64,000 nucleotides of DNA from Chaetorhynchus papuensis (GCA_013396525.1 VWYX01000784.1:244281-308280); one strand, 5' to 3'; positions 1-13,032 are shown, numbered from the stretch's first letter. Program-made: numbers and translations. Notes: generated by a model from the letters alone, not told the origin.

Positions 1-68
1 TCACGGGGCAGCTGGAGGCCAGGGAGCACGCCAAGGAGACTGGACACACCAACTTCGGGGAGGTGTGA
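1..68 (+). CDS. YOD1: YOD1 deubiquitinase, C-terminal end (partial)
   Basis: From base 3 the frame reads 21 residues ending EHAKETGHTNFGEV and then TGA at 66–68. This is the conserved C-terminus of YOD1, the OTU-family deubiquitinase, where the histidines belong to the C-terminal C2H2 zinc finger. YOD1 acts with p97/VCP in ER-associated degradation. The OTU catalytic domain lies outside the window to the left. The same strand as C1orf116 and its position next to it match vertebrate synteny. The match rests on a short peptide, but one that is near-identical to the family. Confidence 0.9.
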   Translation, partial: TGQLEAREHAKETGHTNFGEV

Positions 69-2261
69 GCTCAGCATGAGGAGGGTGCCATCGACTACCT
101 CACCGCTCCGGAATCAGATTCTGGAGTCCCAGATAAGCTGTTTGTAATCATAAAATTCCGTTCACAGAGCTTGAAAAGCGAATTAACTTAATGGTGGCCG
201 ACGCACAGGTTTGGGAATAGGGGATTGGGAATAGGGATGCTAAGGGATGGCACTTGGGCAGGTGGTGGACAGTGGCAGCCACTCCTTGATTTCATAACCC
301 TCCACGTGTGTGGGGTCTGAGCAGACAGACACAACCAGGCTTGTCCAACACTGGTGTAAACCCCACCTCTGAGGTGCTGAACGAATCTCTCTGTAGGATT
401 TCAGGGTAATTCAGTGGATCCAAGGCTTTGGGAAGCACACATTTCAGCACCACTTACACTGGGAATTAGGCTCTGCACGTAGGAGCAGCTCTCAGAGGGG
501 AAACTGCTCGTGTGGTGCGTGATTTCTAATGGAAATATCGAGTACAATAGCAAAATACAATTTGTAGTGGAAAGAGGATCTCTGAACTGCCCTACACCAT
601 CGGGAATAGACTGTGTAGTTTGTGTGGAGAGAACTTTAGGGAAAGAAATGGCCTCTAAGCTTTAAGGTAGCCTTTAAATTAATGAGTAGATGGCTAAGTG
701 TTGAATAAAACTTATTAATCCTCCGTAGGTAGTTTTTAGTTGCTTGAAAAATAACTCTGAACCCCCTGGTGTTTACACTGCATCAGAGCATAGGCATGTT
801 TCCTGGAGTACTTGGGATTCTTCTTCATCAGAGCATTGGGAATTCCTGCAAGAGGGAAGTGAGTAGTTAGGGAAGTGACTTAATTTGCATATGTTAAATA
901 CATTGAATATTTTACTTGAGCAGAGCCAATCACGGCCATGGTGTTATTACTAAGCTGTTCCAGTTTCCAAATACTGTAAATGAGCACTTTAAGGTTGAGT
1001 TCTCACTCTTTGCTGGTAAAAAGTTTTGCCCTCTGAAGGCCAGAGCCAGAAGGGAGGCTTGAAATTTTCATCTGCTTTCTGCCTTAACGTGTTTGGTTTG
1101 TCACCGGTGACTGTGGAGTAGCGAGACTTTCATTGTGAAAATGAAGGGTGCAGCTGGACATTCAGAACAAAATAAGCTGGGTCAAGTGCCCCCCACTCCT
1201 TGGACTGTTCAGAATCAGGGAAGATGAAATTGGTTTAATGGGATATCTTACCTCACAGTGGGGTTGTGAAGCTTAGCAGCAAGTGCTTCCCAGGGCTTTT
1301 AAAAGGTGCTGTAAAGGTGCATATTACTGAAGGGGATTTATGGGGTGTTGTTTTCTTTGAAATGCCTGCAACACATCCTTGTTTCTCGAATTTTTAAAAT
1401 ATCCTTTGCCTGCCATTCTTGTGTTACTGTTTTGAGTGACCTTCCTTGCACTTCTAGAAGGGGGAGCAAGAACGAGCATCTTGGGACTGAGGCAGAAATA
1501 AACCCACTTTCCACGTGGAACCTAAAATCCAGTTTGAAAGGCCTCTGTTCCCTAAGGCACCTGACCAAAACTGGTGCAGCAACACCACCTTTCCTGCAAA
1601 AATCATGTTTCGAGTCCTCAGCAGAGGCTCCCACTTGGATCTTGAAATGCAGGAGGGTTTTACTGAAGAAGGAACATAATTACATAAGTGCTTTGCTCAA
1701 TTAAGGCATGAATAATTAAACAGAAGGCGTAGAATCACCGAGAGCACTATGGACCAGGTTTGTTTTTAATTCAGTATTAAAATACACACGAGCACTGTTG
1801 GGAGTTTCCTACAGAAAGCCACTTTAGCTTCCAGTGTTAAACCCCGCTCTGCTTTTAGCCTCTCATTAGGAAAAGAAGATAAAAACCCCCAAAACCCAAC
1901 ATTAAACCCAGCCCTGTAGAAGCTGATGCTTAAAAACCTCCAGAAATACCTGACAGTTCAAAGGAACTTGAAGATTACACTGTGTTATAACTACTTGAGC
2001 TGAAATACTGGCTAGGAACGAGACCAAGAGACTGTCGAGCCCCAGGTGTGCTCTCAGCTTTCCCAGGGAAGCAGGGACGTGCCTGGGACAAGGAGCTCAC
2101 CCTTTGCCATCTGTCACATGGACACAATACCTACCTCAGAGAGGTGCACGAGGTGTCTTTGAAACACAAGTGGAAGATCCATATTTATTGTCTGCCTTGA
2201 CTTTGGGGAGCAACCCTTAGATTTTAGCTTTGTGTCCTGGATGGATTTCTCAAAGTGTGTA

Positions 2262-2297
<36 letters not shown>

Positions 2298-2495
2298 TTT
2301 TTTTTTTTTTGTGTATTTTAAAAAAAAAAAAAGAGCTTTATTTAATCCAGAGTGTTGAGCTTTGCTAGATCATGTTTGCATTGGGAATCTGCTAACAGAG
2401 AATCCGTTCCACTGGAGGGAGGCGTGTCACTATCACTGCTTGGATGTTTTCTTTTGTTGCCTAGAAAATAAAATCTCTTTGGTTAAAAAAAAACC
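69..2495 (+). other. YOD1: YOD1 3' UTR (probable)
   Basis: AT-rich sequence with no credible coding frame follows the YOD1 stop. AATAAA signals lie at 704–709, 1497–1502 and 2467–2472; the last, followed by GT-rich sequence, would give a 2.4-kb 3' UTR, in keeping with the long UTR of mammalian YOD1. Which signal is used cannot be told from sequence. Confidence 0.6.
2266..2332. repeat. Poly-T tract followed by poly-A
   Basis: A run of 31 T, one G and 13 T (2266–2310) is followed after ten bases by 13 A (2320–2332). The two can pair as a hairpin. It lies inside the probable YOD1 3' UTR. Length is likely unstable between individuals and in assembly. Confidence 0.9.
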
Positions 2496-5300
2496 CAAAA
2501 ACCTGTAATTCGTGGTTGTAAAAGAACAAGTCATCTTTGGCACTGACTGCGAGAAAAATTTCTCCTTATTCTCCTAAACTTTCCCATAAGTATCAACATT
2601 ATTTAAAATGTAGAGTCTGGATAGATTTAAAGTACAACTCCTCTTCTTTTTACAAATTATTATTAGGGAGGTTTTTTAGTACTTTTTAAACAGGATTTTC
2701 CTGCCCTTAATGACACAGTCAGGGAATTATCACAAAAATGGCATCCTCCTAGGGGTGCTGGGGGAGCTTCTGAGAAATCAGACCGACACACGAGTGCTGA
2801 ATCATCTCTGCTTGGCTGATTTCGCTGCAGAACCCACCCATGGGCCAGCCCTGGGAACCTCTCCCTGGCAAGGAAAACTCTCCAGAAGAGGAACTAAAAG
2901 TTGTCAGCTTGCTGTTTTGAAAATTGCAGCTGCCACACAATTAAATGTCTGCCTGCATTTTAAATCAAACTTTGCATCCGGCTCTAAAGCTGCCGTCAGG
3001 TTTGCTCTGAATAAAATTCCTTCAAATTGGGTGAAATCACTCCTGCTGTTTCACCTGTCTGAGCACCAGATGCTTCCTGAAACAGGAATACAACAGAGGA
3101 GTTAACAAAATCAGGTTCTCCAAGATTGCAGTGCCCTCGTCTCTTATTTTTAATTAAAGTCTTGAGGAAAATGTTGGGGAACTATTAAACCTTGAGAGCT
3201 GCCTTCTCATTCCTGGTGTTAATGGTAACCGAGCTATGGGAACACCTCACGTCCCTTCCCTGGCTCTTTTCTGCAAAGCAGAGATAACAAATAGAGCTGC
3301 TTGGCCCTGGGAAGGTTTAATGACTGCTGTGCACCAGGAGCCATTAACTGCAGGGTGCTTTCCATAGCTGATTTGTCAGCACACGGGCTGTACCTGCAAT
3401 TTGGGCGAAGGAAAGTGCCCAAGAGTCCCACAGAGTGAAATAAACATCCTTAACCTTGACAGGAATCTTATCAGTGACGCCGTGTGGATGCTTCTCCTTC
3501 AGGGCCGGGCCTGAGTCACTTGTGCCCTGGTGTTTAGGAACAGGGTGAGGCACAGCAGGGCTGTGAACCTGCCAAAGTCCTTCCAGGGCACTGGGAAGTC
3601 CTCTCTGCATCATTTGACTCCTCACATATCCTTCGTGCCATCTCTGTGAAATCACACCTTGTTTCGGGTTGGAGCTATTTATATTTGTTGGAGGCAGAGG
3701 AATGTGGAGAAAGAACAGGTTCTTTCTGGGCTTCTGATTCGGAGCAGCTCGAGATTTCTCCTGATGGATGGTGACACCTTCCTGACCCACACAGGGCTGC
3801 AGGCAGCCGGCTCTGCCTGTTCTGCTGCCCGGGTTGGAGTCCTGGTGCTGTCAGGACACCCCTGCCCTGTGCTGCTGCTCACTCACACCCTGCTGGCACT
3901 GCAATAACAAAACAACCCCGGCTTCGATTTCCTCCCGCTCTTAGAGCAGCCTCAGCACCGGGCACACCTCGACAAAACCCGCACGGCTCTAAAGCTTCCA
4001 TTTAAAATTAAAATTAATTAATTTAAAATCAAACCCGCTCCATTAACTAACTTCACATTTAAGCTCTGTTCAAACTGCTGCACCATCCAGCACAGCTCCC
4101 GAAGCACTGGCACCGATCCTGCCCTCAGTCCCTGGCTGTCACAGCTCCCGACGTGCTGCATCCCCATCCCTCACCTGCTGCAGGCCAGCCTGGGAGAGCA
4201 GGAGGGGCTGGGGCTGGCTGGGGCTGCCAGCAGCCTCTGGTTTTGTTGATTTGCTCCCCAGCACGTTCCCTTGAGGAGCAGCACTCGGCTGGGCTCGGCA
4301 CCGCCGGTGGGAGCCTCGGCGCTTCCCGGCTCAGCCGCTTTCCCTCCATCTTCCCGTGGCTTTAATTAGCTCCCCTTCCCCGTTCTGTGGAGCAGGGAGT
4401 ACGTGTGGCAACACAGCCTTTTGCTGAAAATACAAATTTAAAAAAAAAAAAAAAATTATCGAAGCGTAGAAACGTGAATGAATCCGGCAGCTGTGTCAGC
4501 CCTGGAAGTTTCCTGCAGGGTGTTTGTAGATGTTCAGCGAGCAGCACCTTGTCAAGCAGGTACAAGCCCGTGCTGTGTGTGGGGAATGGCCAAAGTTTTG
4601 TTTATCAGCTGGAAAAGCTCTGATTTTAATAAGAGAGCCCAAAGTCAGAGTCGTAAGGAGGCACGGCTGCTGTGTCCCTGCCCCTGCAGCACCTCCCGGG
4701 CTGGGGGTCGGTGTCACCCCACACAGGGGGGGCAAATCCGGGCCCCTCTTTGGCACAGGCAGCAGAGGTGGTGCCCTGGGGCTCTGCTGGAGGAAATGCC
4801 TCGGCAGAGTTTCTGAGAAGGTGTCGGGGTGAAGATGAGTGTGGTGGGCATCTTGGGGGGCTTCAGCTTTCAGCAGAGCTCCAGGAACTGCCCTCAGGCT
4901 GCCCGGGGAAGGAGTCCCCAGCACTGGAAGGAGCTTGCAGAGGGTTTTGGTGCCCACAGGGATTGGTGCCAACTGGGGCAAAAGCAGCTGCAGGTCGGGG
5001 CAGGCAGAAGGAACCTCAGAGCTGCGCAGACCTGGGCACCCCCTCCTGCAGCACGCAAATAAATCCGTGCTGAAGCTTCCCTTCCAAAACACTTCGTGCC
5101 TGTCTTTACAACCTCCTTCCTTTGCAGGCAGCAAACTTTTGGCCTCTGGGAAGCTGCGGCGAAATGCAAGTACCTGCCTGTCCTAGCCCGGGCTGTGTTT
5201 TCAGAGCCGAGGAGGAGCCGGCTCCTACCCGGAGCTGCGGGATCCCTGCACAAACCACCTGAGAGAAGAAACCTGTTGTGGGTGACGCGTTCCTGGGCGC
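2496..5300. other. Intergenic, no gene seen
   Basis: Between the YOD1 UTR and the CpG-rich block, several frames of 65–212 codons are open on both strands. They overlap one another, lack recognisable domains and lack coherent splice partners, so I treat them as chance frames in GC-rich DNA. Confidence 0.55.
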
Positions 5301-5675
5301 AAACGCCCAGCCGGGGACGTAATTATTGTGTGCAAGGCTCGGGCCAGGGCTCGGCTCGGCTGCTCCGCTGTCAGCGAGCAGCTATGCGGCAGAACAGGAT
5401 GTCGGATTAAGGAGTCTCCGGGCGAAAGCCGTGCCGAGGACAGCAGGGGACAGCAGGGAAGTGAGGGAGCTGGGTGGTACCGAGCAGAGCCGCCCGCAGC
5501 TCCCGGGCACCGCCAGCTCACACCCAGCGCTGGCAGCGCAGCAGCCGCGACCCGGCGCTCTGGGGCACGGCACGGACGGGCTTGGGGGGCTCAGCCACGC
5601 CGTGACCCCCGCCTGGAGCAGGAGGAAAGGTGCCTTGCAGGGCTGCGGGATGAATTTCGCTCTCCCTGGCTGCAG
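5300..5675 (+). promoter_or_regulatory. CpG-rich block with donor; candidate C1orf116 leader exon
   Basis: This stretch is locally rich in CpG and ends at a good donor (CTGCAG|GTGAGG, GT at 5676). It has no recognisable protein. Because C1orf116 starts translation in an internal exon opening at 8671, it needs at least one upstream non-coding exon on this strand, and this is the best-looking candidate. The assignment is inference. Confidence 0.35.
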
Positions 5676-7845
5676 GTGAGGGGCCAGGGATCACCTGTCA
5701 GGACGTACCTGCCCGGCACAGCCTTATCTGCAGCGGGAGCGGAGTTAATGTGTAACCTGGCTGTGTTTGGTTAGCCCAGAAAAGCAAAGAAGTCCTGGGA
5801 TAGGCACGGCCGGGACAAGGAATTGGGCAGCACGGAAGGACGGACGGCCTGGTAAAACAGCAAAACAGATTAATTATCATTCGTGTTCCTGCTTTTCCTT
5901 TGCTTTCTGGGCTTTTCCTGCTGGATGGGCTGCGGGCGAGGGGCTGGGGGGGCTCTGGGTACCTGCAGGGTTCTGCTTTGGGAGGGTGAAATGTGGTGGG
6001 GGATTCACCAGCAAAGCTGGACGAGGTGGTATGAAGGTGGTGGTGGAGGAGGAGGAAAGCTGGGGAAACCCGGAGCTGGCGGTGGAGAAGCTGGGGAAAC
6101 CTGTGCCCAGGACAGCAAACAGCTCAGGCAGCTGCTGGGGCGCTTCATTTACTCATTCAGAGAGGAAGAAATGCGGATCTGCCACCGTCCCCTTTGCCCC
6201 CGAGCTGGGATCCATCCCCTGGGCTGCTCAGGAGCCTGCAAAGGGGGGTTTGCTTTGAGTTGTGTTTGGGGCTGGCCAGGACAAAGCCCTTTCCCAGGCA
6301 GGAGGGGTCCGGCTGCTCTGCCCCAGACAGCGAAACCGAGGTGTTTCAACCCGGGATGGAGAGCTTGGGGTGCTGCTGGCTGAAAGAAAGTAGCCTCCTG
6401 TCTAAAGCAATTAGCGTTAATTGTTACCCGGCTCCTCTTTGAAGGCTCCGTGGGCTTTCAAAGGACAGTTATAAGAACAGCCACAAGAGCTGAGGGACCT
6501 GGCCTTTGGATTTAGATAAAAAATAACTCCTTCCAAATATATTTTTAGTGGGGGAAGAGATCTACACCACTGAAACCCAGCTATAAAACAGCTTCTCGAG
6601 TACCACGTCTTTTAAATCAAATGCTCGGTTGCGTTTTTAGTTTGTGGGTCTTACTCACCAAAAGAAGGAACTGAAATCCTTCTGAATCATTAAAACTGGG
6701 GGGGTTTCAACACAGATTTTTCCCCTTTCCCGAGCTGGATGAGTGTGCTGGAGCTGTAATCTCATCAGAGAACTAATGGGCAGGAAAAGGAACTTCTCGT
6801 TTCAGTGCGGATCCTCCGCAGCGCCCGGCGGGCTCGGGCTGAACTTTGCCTCCCGTGAGCCGGGGCTTGGTGGGTGCCAAAGCCTTGACAGCTGCTTTAG
6901 GACCCTGCAAATGCTGTTTGAATGAGAGAAAATGATTTCTTTAATGGTCTGATGCTGGTGGGGATCCTCAGGGTGGAAACGCCTCCCTGCTGGCCCCAAC
7001 CAGCTGCACACTCAAGCTCCAGCAAGGCTTTCACTTCCCCAGGAGGGTTTTGCTGTCTGAAATTTGGGAGGGAGGCAGCCAGGAGCACTGCAACAACCAT
7101 GGTCAAGCTTCTTGCTACTCAGGAGTCAATATAAATCTATAAATCTATATATCTAGTTTTGATATAAATCTAAATTTCACACTGTGGATGTTCAAGTGCA
7201 CGGCAGAACCCTGCAGAGGCCTAAAGACCCCCAAGCTCAGCTCTGCTTCCTGACAGCTCAAATCCCTGGCCATGAAGTGATCTGAATTCAAAGAACGCAG
7301 GGAACTGCTGTTCCAAAGCCACCACTTACTGCAACGTCATTTAAGCAGTAAATAATGCAAAGCTGAGACTGAAATATTAAAATCCTCCTGCGTGGAAGGA
7401 TTAGATCTGTCAGGGCGTGGGTGTTGAAATCTGATTTTTGCGGCGTATTCCAATTACAAAGGAATTCTTTCAGGGTCTAACGCTCTGAACAAGCAGCCAG
7501 TTCTGCTCACTTATCGCTGGATCTAATTCCCTGATCCTGCTACGAGAAAAAAAAAAAAGCAGCAGTGTGTTCCTGCCTGCAGGTTACAGCACAAAGGGCT
7601 CCTCTGTCCTCCGAGGAGCAAATCCTCTCGCGTGGGTCCGTGTGTCTTGGAGGGGGTGCTGGTGTTTGTTTTGCTGCTCCCTTTCGCCTCCACAGCCCGG
7701 TTTCCTCCCCAGGAACGGAGTGCTGCGTGTGGAGGGAGCTCATTGGCGGTGCCAGGAAATTTTGGAAGCTCAGTGCTCTGCATCCATCAGCAATGGCACC
7801 TTCGGCCTCTCGCCGCGGGCAGCAGAGCTCTGTGCAGGGATAACT

Positions 7846-7940
7846 GTCCCCTGGGCCACCTGGGACCCTGCCCCCTGTCCCCTGGGCCACCTGGGACTCT
7901 GCCCTGTCCCCTGGGCCACCTGGGACCCTGCCCTGTCCCT
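7846..7940. repeat. 30-bp tandem repeat, about 3 copies
   Basis: Three near-identical units containing CCCCTGGGCCACCTGGGAC follow each other in GC-rich DNA upstream of the C1orf116 start exon. No function is seen. Confidence 0.8.
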
Positions 7941-8690
7941 GTCTCGGTGTTGGAACCCAAATTCGGGGCGTTTGTCAGGCAGCTGCTGCCACACTGGGGT
8001 CCCACTGGTGATGGGGGGTCCGGGCTGCACCCAGAGGAGCATCAGGGGGACCCTGCCGTGAGCAGAGGGGACATTGGGGTGCTGCTTGAACCCCGCTGGG
8101 GCAGCCTGGGCACAGCCCCAGCCCGCCCTGCTCCCCACAAGCTGTGCCAGCCGTGTGCCCAAACACACCCAGGCGTGCCCCAAAGGCCCGGGGGCACCTC
8201 CCCGGGGGCACCTCCCCGGGGCCCCCAAGGAAGGGCGGCAGAGGAAGCTCCTGACAGAGCGAGGATGTGAGTAACCAGCAGCACTCGGGGCCAGCCACGC
8301 TCACAAATTCGAGCTGCAGGGCTGGCACAGGGTGTGGCGGAGGAAAGAGGTCCCATGAGTCGGGGCTGGGGCTGGGGCTGGGCTCTCTGAGGCTCGGCTG
8401 GGCTTGCAGCTTCTGCCTTTGCCTTATGCACCCCTCTGGGGTGATCAGACAGCCACCAGCACGAGCTGGCTGTGCAGAGATGCCCCTATTCCCAAATATT
8501 TTGGGGAAAACCTCGAGGATTCTTTCAAAAAGCCCAGCTGTGCCTCCTCCTGCAGACAGCAGCCTGAGATGGAGCACATTTCCTCCATCACAGCCTGCCT
8601 GTCCTCCCTCCCAGCGTGCTTGAGTCAGCCCCGAGGGAATCTCACGACTTAAAGCTTCTCCTTTCTCCAGCCACCAGGGCAGCCCGTGCT

Positions 8691-11600
8691 ATGCCTAGGA
8701 AGGAGCTGGGGATGGCTGGCTGCAACTCGGGCAGCTGTGACAGCATGGTCAGCACGGCCTCCAACCACTCGCAGCGGGTGAGTAACCCCAGCCCAGCTCG
8801 CCCCTCCGAGCTGAGGAAGGATTTGGGGCAGATCTCAGCTCAAACCCGCTCTCCATCGCAGCTTTGGAAGCACCTGGAGGCCCTGAGACAGCACCAGGAC
8901 CAGATGAATTCCTGCCCCAGAGCACTCCTGGCATGTGTGTGGCAGCAGCCGGGAGCCTGGGCTGCTGCAGGGTGTGCTCGGGGCCAGGACGGGGTCCCTG
9001 CTGCTGCAGGGTGTGCCCGGGGCCAGGACGGGGTCCCTGCTGCTGCAGGGTCTGCTCGGGGCCAGGACGGGGTCCCTGCTGCTGCAGGGTCTGCTCAGGG
9101 CCAGGACGGGGTCCCTGCTGCTGCAGGGTCTGCTCGGGGCCAGGACGGGGTCCCTGCTGCTGCAGGGTCTGCCCGGGGCCAGGACGGGGTCCCTGCCAGC
9201 GGCTCCTGCGCTGCCGGGGCTGCGGGATGGACGGGGCAGCACCGTGGGGGTCGGACCAGTTGGGCAACTGGGTCACACTGGCTCCGAGGAGGGTGACTTC
9301 ATCCACTGAGCTCCTCCTGCCTGGCAAGAGATGAATTCCCCAGTTAAGGCGGGGATGAGCGTGGACCATGGGCGTAGATGGGTAATTTTTCACGATCTGT
9401 CCATTCAGGCTTGTTTGTCTCCCAAGGCCGATTCCAAGATTGATGCACTAATTACATCCTGCCTGACTGGGAGCATAATTGATACGTGTGAGAGCAGTGC
9501 TCGGTCCTGGCAGGGTTTCCATTTGATGGATTGCAAACCAGAACCAAACCCTCTGAATGTAATAGGGATGGAAGAACAGGTTGTGATAGTGCACGGTAAA
9601 AGATTTGGATAAGATGCCTCTGCAAAACAACTCCACCTGGGATAATTCCCGCCCCGTGCTTGCTGATCTGATGCACATTCCGTCCTGTCCTGCATTTCAT
9701 TTTGCTCATGGCAGATTGCAGGGATCACCTTGATATCTGATATTGCAATATCACATCTCCTGGCACTCAAAATACAACAAAACTTAAGCAGCTCTTGCTG
9801 AGGTATGAATGGGAGAACAAGGAGAGTTCATCACCCACACAGAAATCTTCAGTATTTATGATGTTTGCTAAGCATCAATAAGCTGCAGAGGTGTCTGCAC
9901 CTACAGATCTGTTGCCCATCTGGTCCCAGTTCACAGTAATTTACAGAACTGAAAGTTAGAGGCCAAGTTCCCAAGTTAAGAGTAATCCACCTCCTGACCC
10001 ATGGATTAGGGTAATATAAAAAAAGGCTTTAAGGATACATATATATATATATTTTTCCTATTTTAGCGGAGGTTGTCTGGTTTTCTGCAGCTGTAAATAC
10101 TCATGATTGAACAGCCACTGGCCAAGCAGCTGCCACAGGCTCTCTAAACTACCTGGACATTAAATAGCATTAAGTTATATATATATATATAAAAAGTTAT
10201 ATAAAGTTACATACATATACATATATATAAAATGGCAGAAAGCAAACCTCTCTTTCTTACCTGCACTGCTTTGTCTTCTTTTTCCAGAGTGACAACAGCT
10301 ATGACTACTTATCTGTGGAAGAGAAAGAGTGCTTGATGTTCCTGGAAGAGACTATCGGCTCCCTGGATGCAGAGGGAGACAGCGGGGTCTCCACGGACGA
10401 CGCCGACTACGGGGACCCCTCCAAGCCCAGGAAAGGCCCCGTGCCCCGGGGTGAGCTGGAAACCCTTGTGCAGTGCCAAGGGAGTGTCCCTGGCAGGGAG
10501 GGCAGGAGCAGTGCCCCAGTTTGATAAGGCACAGGTGGTTCCCACACGAGTCGGGGACCCCCTGCGCCCTCCCGGTTCTCAGGGGCGGGCGGGGAGCAAA
10601 GCCAGCAGCACCACGGGGCAGAGCGTCTGTGCTCGTACCCTGAACAGGCTCACACAGACTCACAGGGCTTTGTCGGGCCCAGAGGATCCGATTTCCCCAG
10701 CAGGGAGGGATCGGTGGAGCCGGTGGAGCCCCGGGTGCCCGTCCTGAGCCGTGGCTGTGCGCGCCCAGCAGGGGTGAGGGGTGCTCTGTGTCCCTGTGCT
10801 GGGCGTGACTCCATCTCCCTCTCTCCCCAGATTCAGGCAGCGGGGCTCCAAGCAGAGATCAGCAGCGTGGGGCTGAACAGAGGAGTGGGAAAAGCGTCTC
10901 TGCCTCCTCCAGCTCGGCTCCGGCAGCTGCTCCAAGCCCGGGTTATTCCAGTCTCCCGAGGAACATCCCTGCAGCAAATGGAGCTTCTGGCAGCAAAGGA
11001 AGTGTCCACGCAGTGCCAGCAGGAAAACCTGCACAGGAGGTGCCCAAGGAGGGCAGGCTGGACCAAGCCAGAGCAGGAAGCCACACGAAGTCCGTGATTA
11101 TCCAACCCCCAGACCCCTTCCAGGATGACCTGGAGTGGTCACGCAGCCCTCGCTCAGATGCCAGGGGGGAGGCAGCCAAGGAGACCAAGATTCGGACTTC
11201 GTGGGGCCACCCGGAGAAATCCACGCTGGAGGAGGCCCCTCAGGACCACGATGCCAAGCGTGGGCCTCCAACTGCCCCCAAACCACGGAAATTGCCACCA
11301 AACATCATCCTGAAAACCAGCAGGAACAGCCCCGTGCCGCTGGCCACGGAGCACAACCAGAAGGTAAAAGCAGCACCTCCACCCTCAGCCGCCTCTCACC
11401 CCAGCCCTGCCAGCGACAGCGCCGCTGAAAAGGGGAATTCAGGGCACCTCGACCCCAAGGAGAAGGAGAAAGCCCGACGGGAAGCACTGGAGAAGCTGGG
11501 ACTGTCCCAGGACCGGAGGGAGCCCAGCGCCCACCTCCATCCCCACCCCAGGGAGACGCCGCTCCCCATCCCCGGGCAGCCCGCGGAGGGCTCCGTGCCG

Positions 11601-11978
11601 GGGATCCGGCAGATCGCCTTCAAATCCAACACCCTGGAGCGCTCCGGGGTGGGGCTGGGCAGCTCCATCAGCAGCACCAAGGAGCAGAACGCCCGGAGCA
11701 GCAGCAGCTCCCTGGGCAAGATGTCCTTCATCGAGCGCCTGGCCCCCAGCTTCCTCCGCAGCGGCCGCCCCCGGCCCGCCTCCCTCGGCGCAGGGAAGGA
11801 CTTTGCCGGCCTCAAGGAGCAGGAGGAGCAGGACAAGAGCAGCAAGAGGAGATCCCACCCTCTGCCCGGCTTCCCCAGGCCGCCCCGCTCCGCCGTGAGC
11901 GTGAAGATCTCCCCGAAAGGCGCGGCCGACGAGAACCGGCGCGAGGCGCTCAAGAAGCTGGGGCTGCTGAAGGAATAG
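8691..11978 (+). CDS. C1orf116: C1orf116 / SARG (specifically androgen-regulated gene protein)
   Basis: Three coding exons join in phase: 8691–8777, 10288–10450 and 10831–11978, giving 465 residues ending in TAG. The human protein is longer, about 600 residues. Exon 1 starts at an ATG 20 bases after an acceptor (cag at 8668–8670) and encodes the serine-rich start ending SNHSQR. Exon 2 holds the acidic conserved block with SVEEKECLMFLEETIGSLD and STDDADYG. The large last exon is proline/serine-rich and basic, with the IRQIAFKSNTLERSG block and SFIERLAPSFLR. No enzyme domain or membrane segment is seen; the family is described as androgen- and glucocorticoid-responsive in epithelia, with unknown biochemical role. 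A motif RREALEKLGL near residue 300 recurs as RREALKKLGL at the C-terminus. Position between YOD1 and the Ig-receptor genes matches mammalian order. Confidence 0.93.
8958..9196. repeat. 39-bp minisatellite in C1orf116 intron, 6 copies
   Basis: Six head-to-tail units, each carrying CTGCTGCAGGGT and GGCCAGGACGGGGTCCCT, differ at one to three bases. The unit is 13 codons, so frames stay open on both strands and yield false 13-residue protein repeats. It lies in the first coding intron of C1orf116. Confidence 0.95.
10168..10232. repeat. AT dinucleotide-rich tract
   Basis: Interrupted (TA)n and ATAC runs occur in C1orf116 intron sequence, with a shorter (AT)n run at about 10040–10051. Confidence 0.7.
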
Positions 11979-12112
11979 CTCGTGGGGCTGGTGGAAAAGG
12001 GGCTTTTCACCCCAAATCCAGCGGGATTTCACTGCCTGGCCTCGGCCACGAGCGTTTTCCGCTGCCACCTCCCGCCCCAGCACCTCCGGAGCGCTTTGGG
12101 AGCTTCGCAGCA

Positions 12113-12118
12113 AATAAA
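12113..12118 (+). terminator. C1orf116 poly(A) signal, proximal
   Basis: AATAAA lies 135 bases after the C1orf116 stop codon. A second AATAAA at 12755–12760, followed by GTGTGTG, could serve as the distal site. Confidence 0.7.
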
Positions 12119-12932
12119 GGAACGCCGCGTGTACAGAATATTTTGTGTATAGCAGATGTATATGAGCTATTTATACAGAGCATCTCTCAGCATGGACGGG
12201 GTGGATTCTCCTGCAGGGGCTTTAATGCATTTGGGGATTCATCAAAACAGGGAAGCCATGGAATGAGGGGTTTGGCTTATTTTCCGAGGGGTTGCCTGTG
12301 GATAAAGCGTCTCTGGGAAGAACTGCCGGACTTTGCTGCTCCTTTAGGACTTTTTTGGGGTTTTTTTTTTATTAATTTTATCAGAGCCTCTGAGACCTGA
12401 GCACTCACCTGCCGCATGAAAGTGCCTCCCAAAACCACCACTGCCTGCTGGAGGGGCTGGAGGGCTGCACAGACATCCCACTGCCTCCTCTGCCACGCTC
12501 TGCGCTCCCATCCAGCCCCGACCACCTGGATCCAGCACTTGGAAGACTTTGAACTGCAGGAAGGGACAGCTCAGGAGGCAGGAGGCTGTGCTGGTGTCAG
12601 ATCCAGAAGGGCTGCCCAAAATGGGACAGATGCAAGGCTGGCACAGCCCCAGCTCCTTCCCTTCCAAGCTGTCCTGGCACCTCTGAGGCCCGGCTGATGC
12701 TGCCAACACCTCGCTGCTCACCTTGGGGAACAGAGGTGGGTGGTTTGTGTCCCTAATAAACCCGTGTGTGATCAGAAAGCGCCGTGTGGTACGGATTTGT
12801 GTGGCAGTCAGGTGAATCTAAATATTGGAGTTGTGAAACAGCGAGTTCTGAGATAAAGGATGAGCCAGGTCAGGTCTGTCCCACCCATAAAATGGAATCA
12901 TTTTATCAGCACAGGTGAAGTTTTCCACGGAG

Positions 12933-13032
12933 CCACCTGGGACAGTGAAAGGTGGCCCTGCCGGTGCCAAGGGATGGGACAAGGAGAGCTTTCAGGTCCC
13001 TTCCAACCCAAACTGTTCCATGATTCCGTGGT
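12933..13032 (+). mobile_element. CR1 LINE 3' tail fragment
   Basis: The end reads GGTCCCTTCCAACCCAAAC followed by a TCCATGATTC-type terminal repeat, the hallmark of the avian CR1 3' end in sense orientation. It is 5'-truncated. Confidence 0.85.

Noticed and set aside
4496..5134. 212-codon minus-strand frame
   Set aside because: No domain, overlaps several other open frames in GC-rich DNA, and no consistent codon phase with neighbours.
8616..9296. 226-codon frame and its overlapping frames
   Set aside because: Most of each is the 39-bp minisatellite in an intron; the real exon here ends at 8777 with a good donor.
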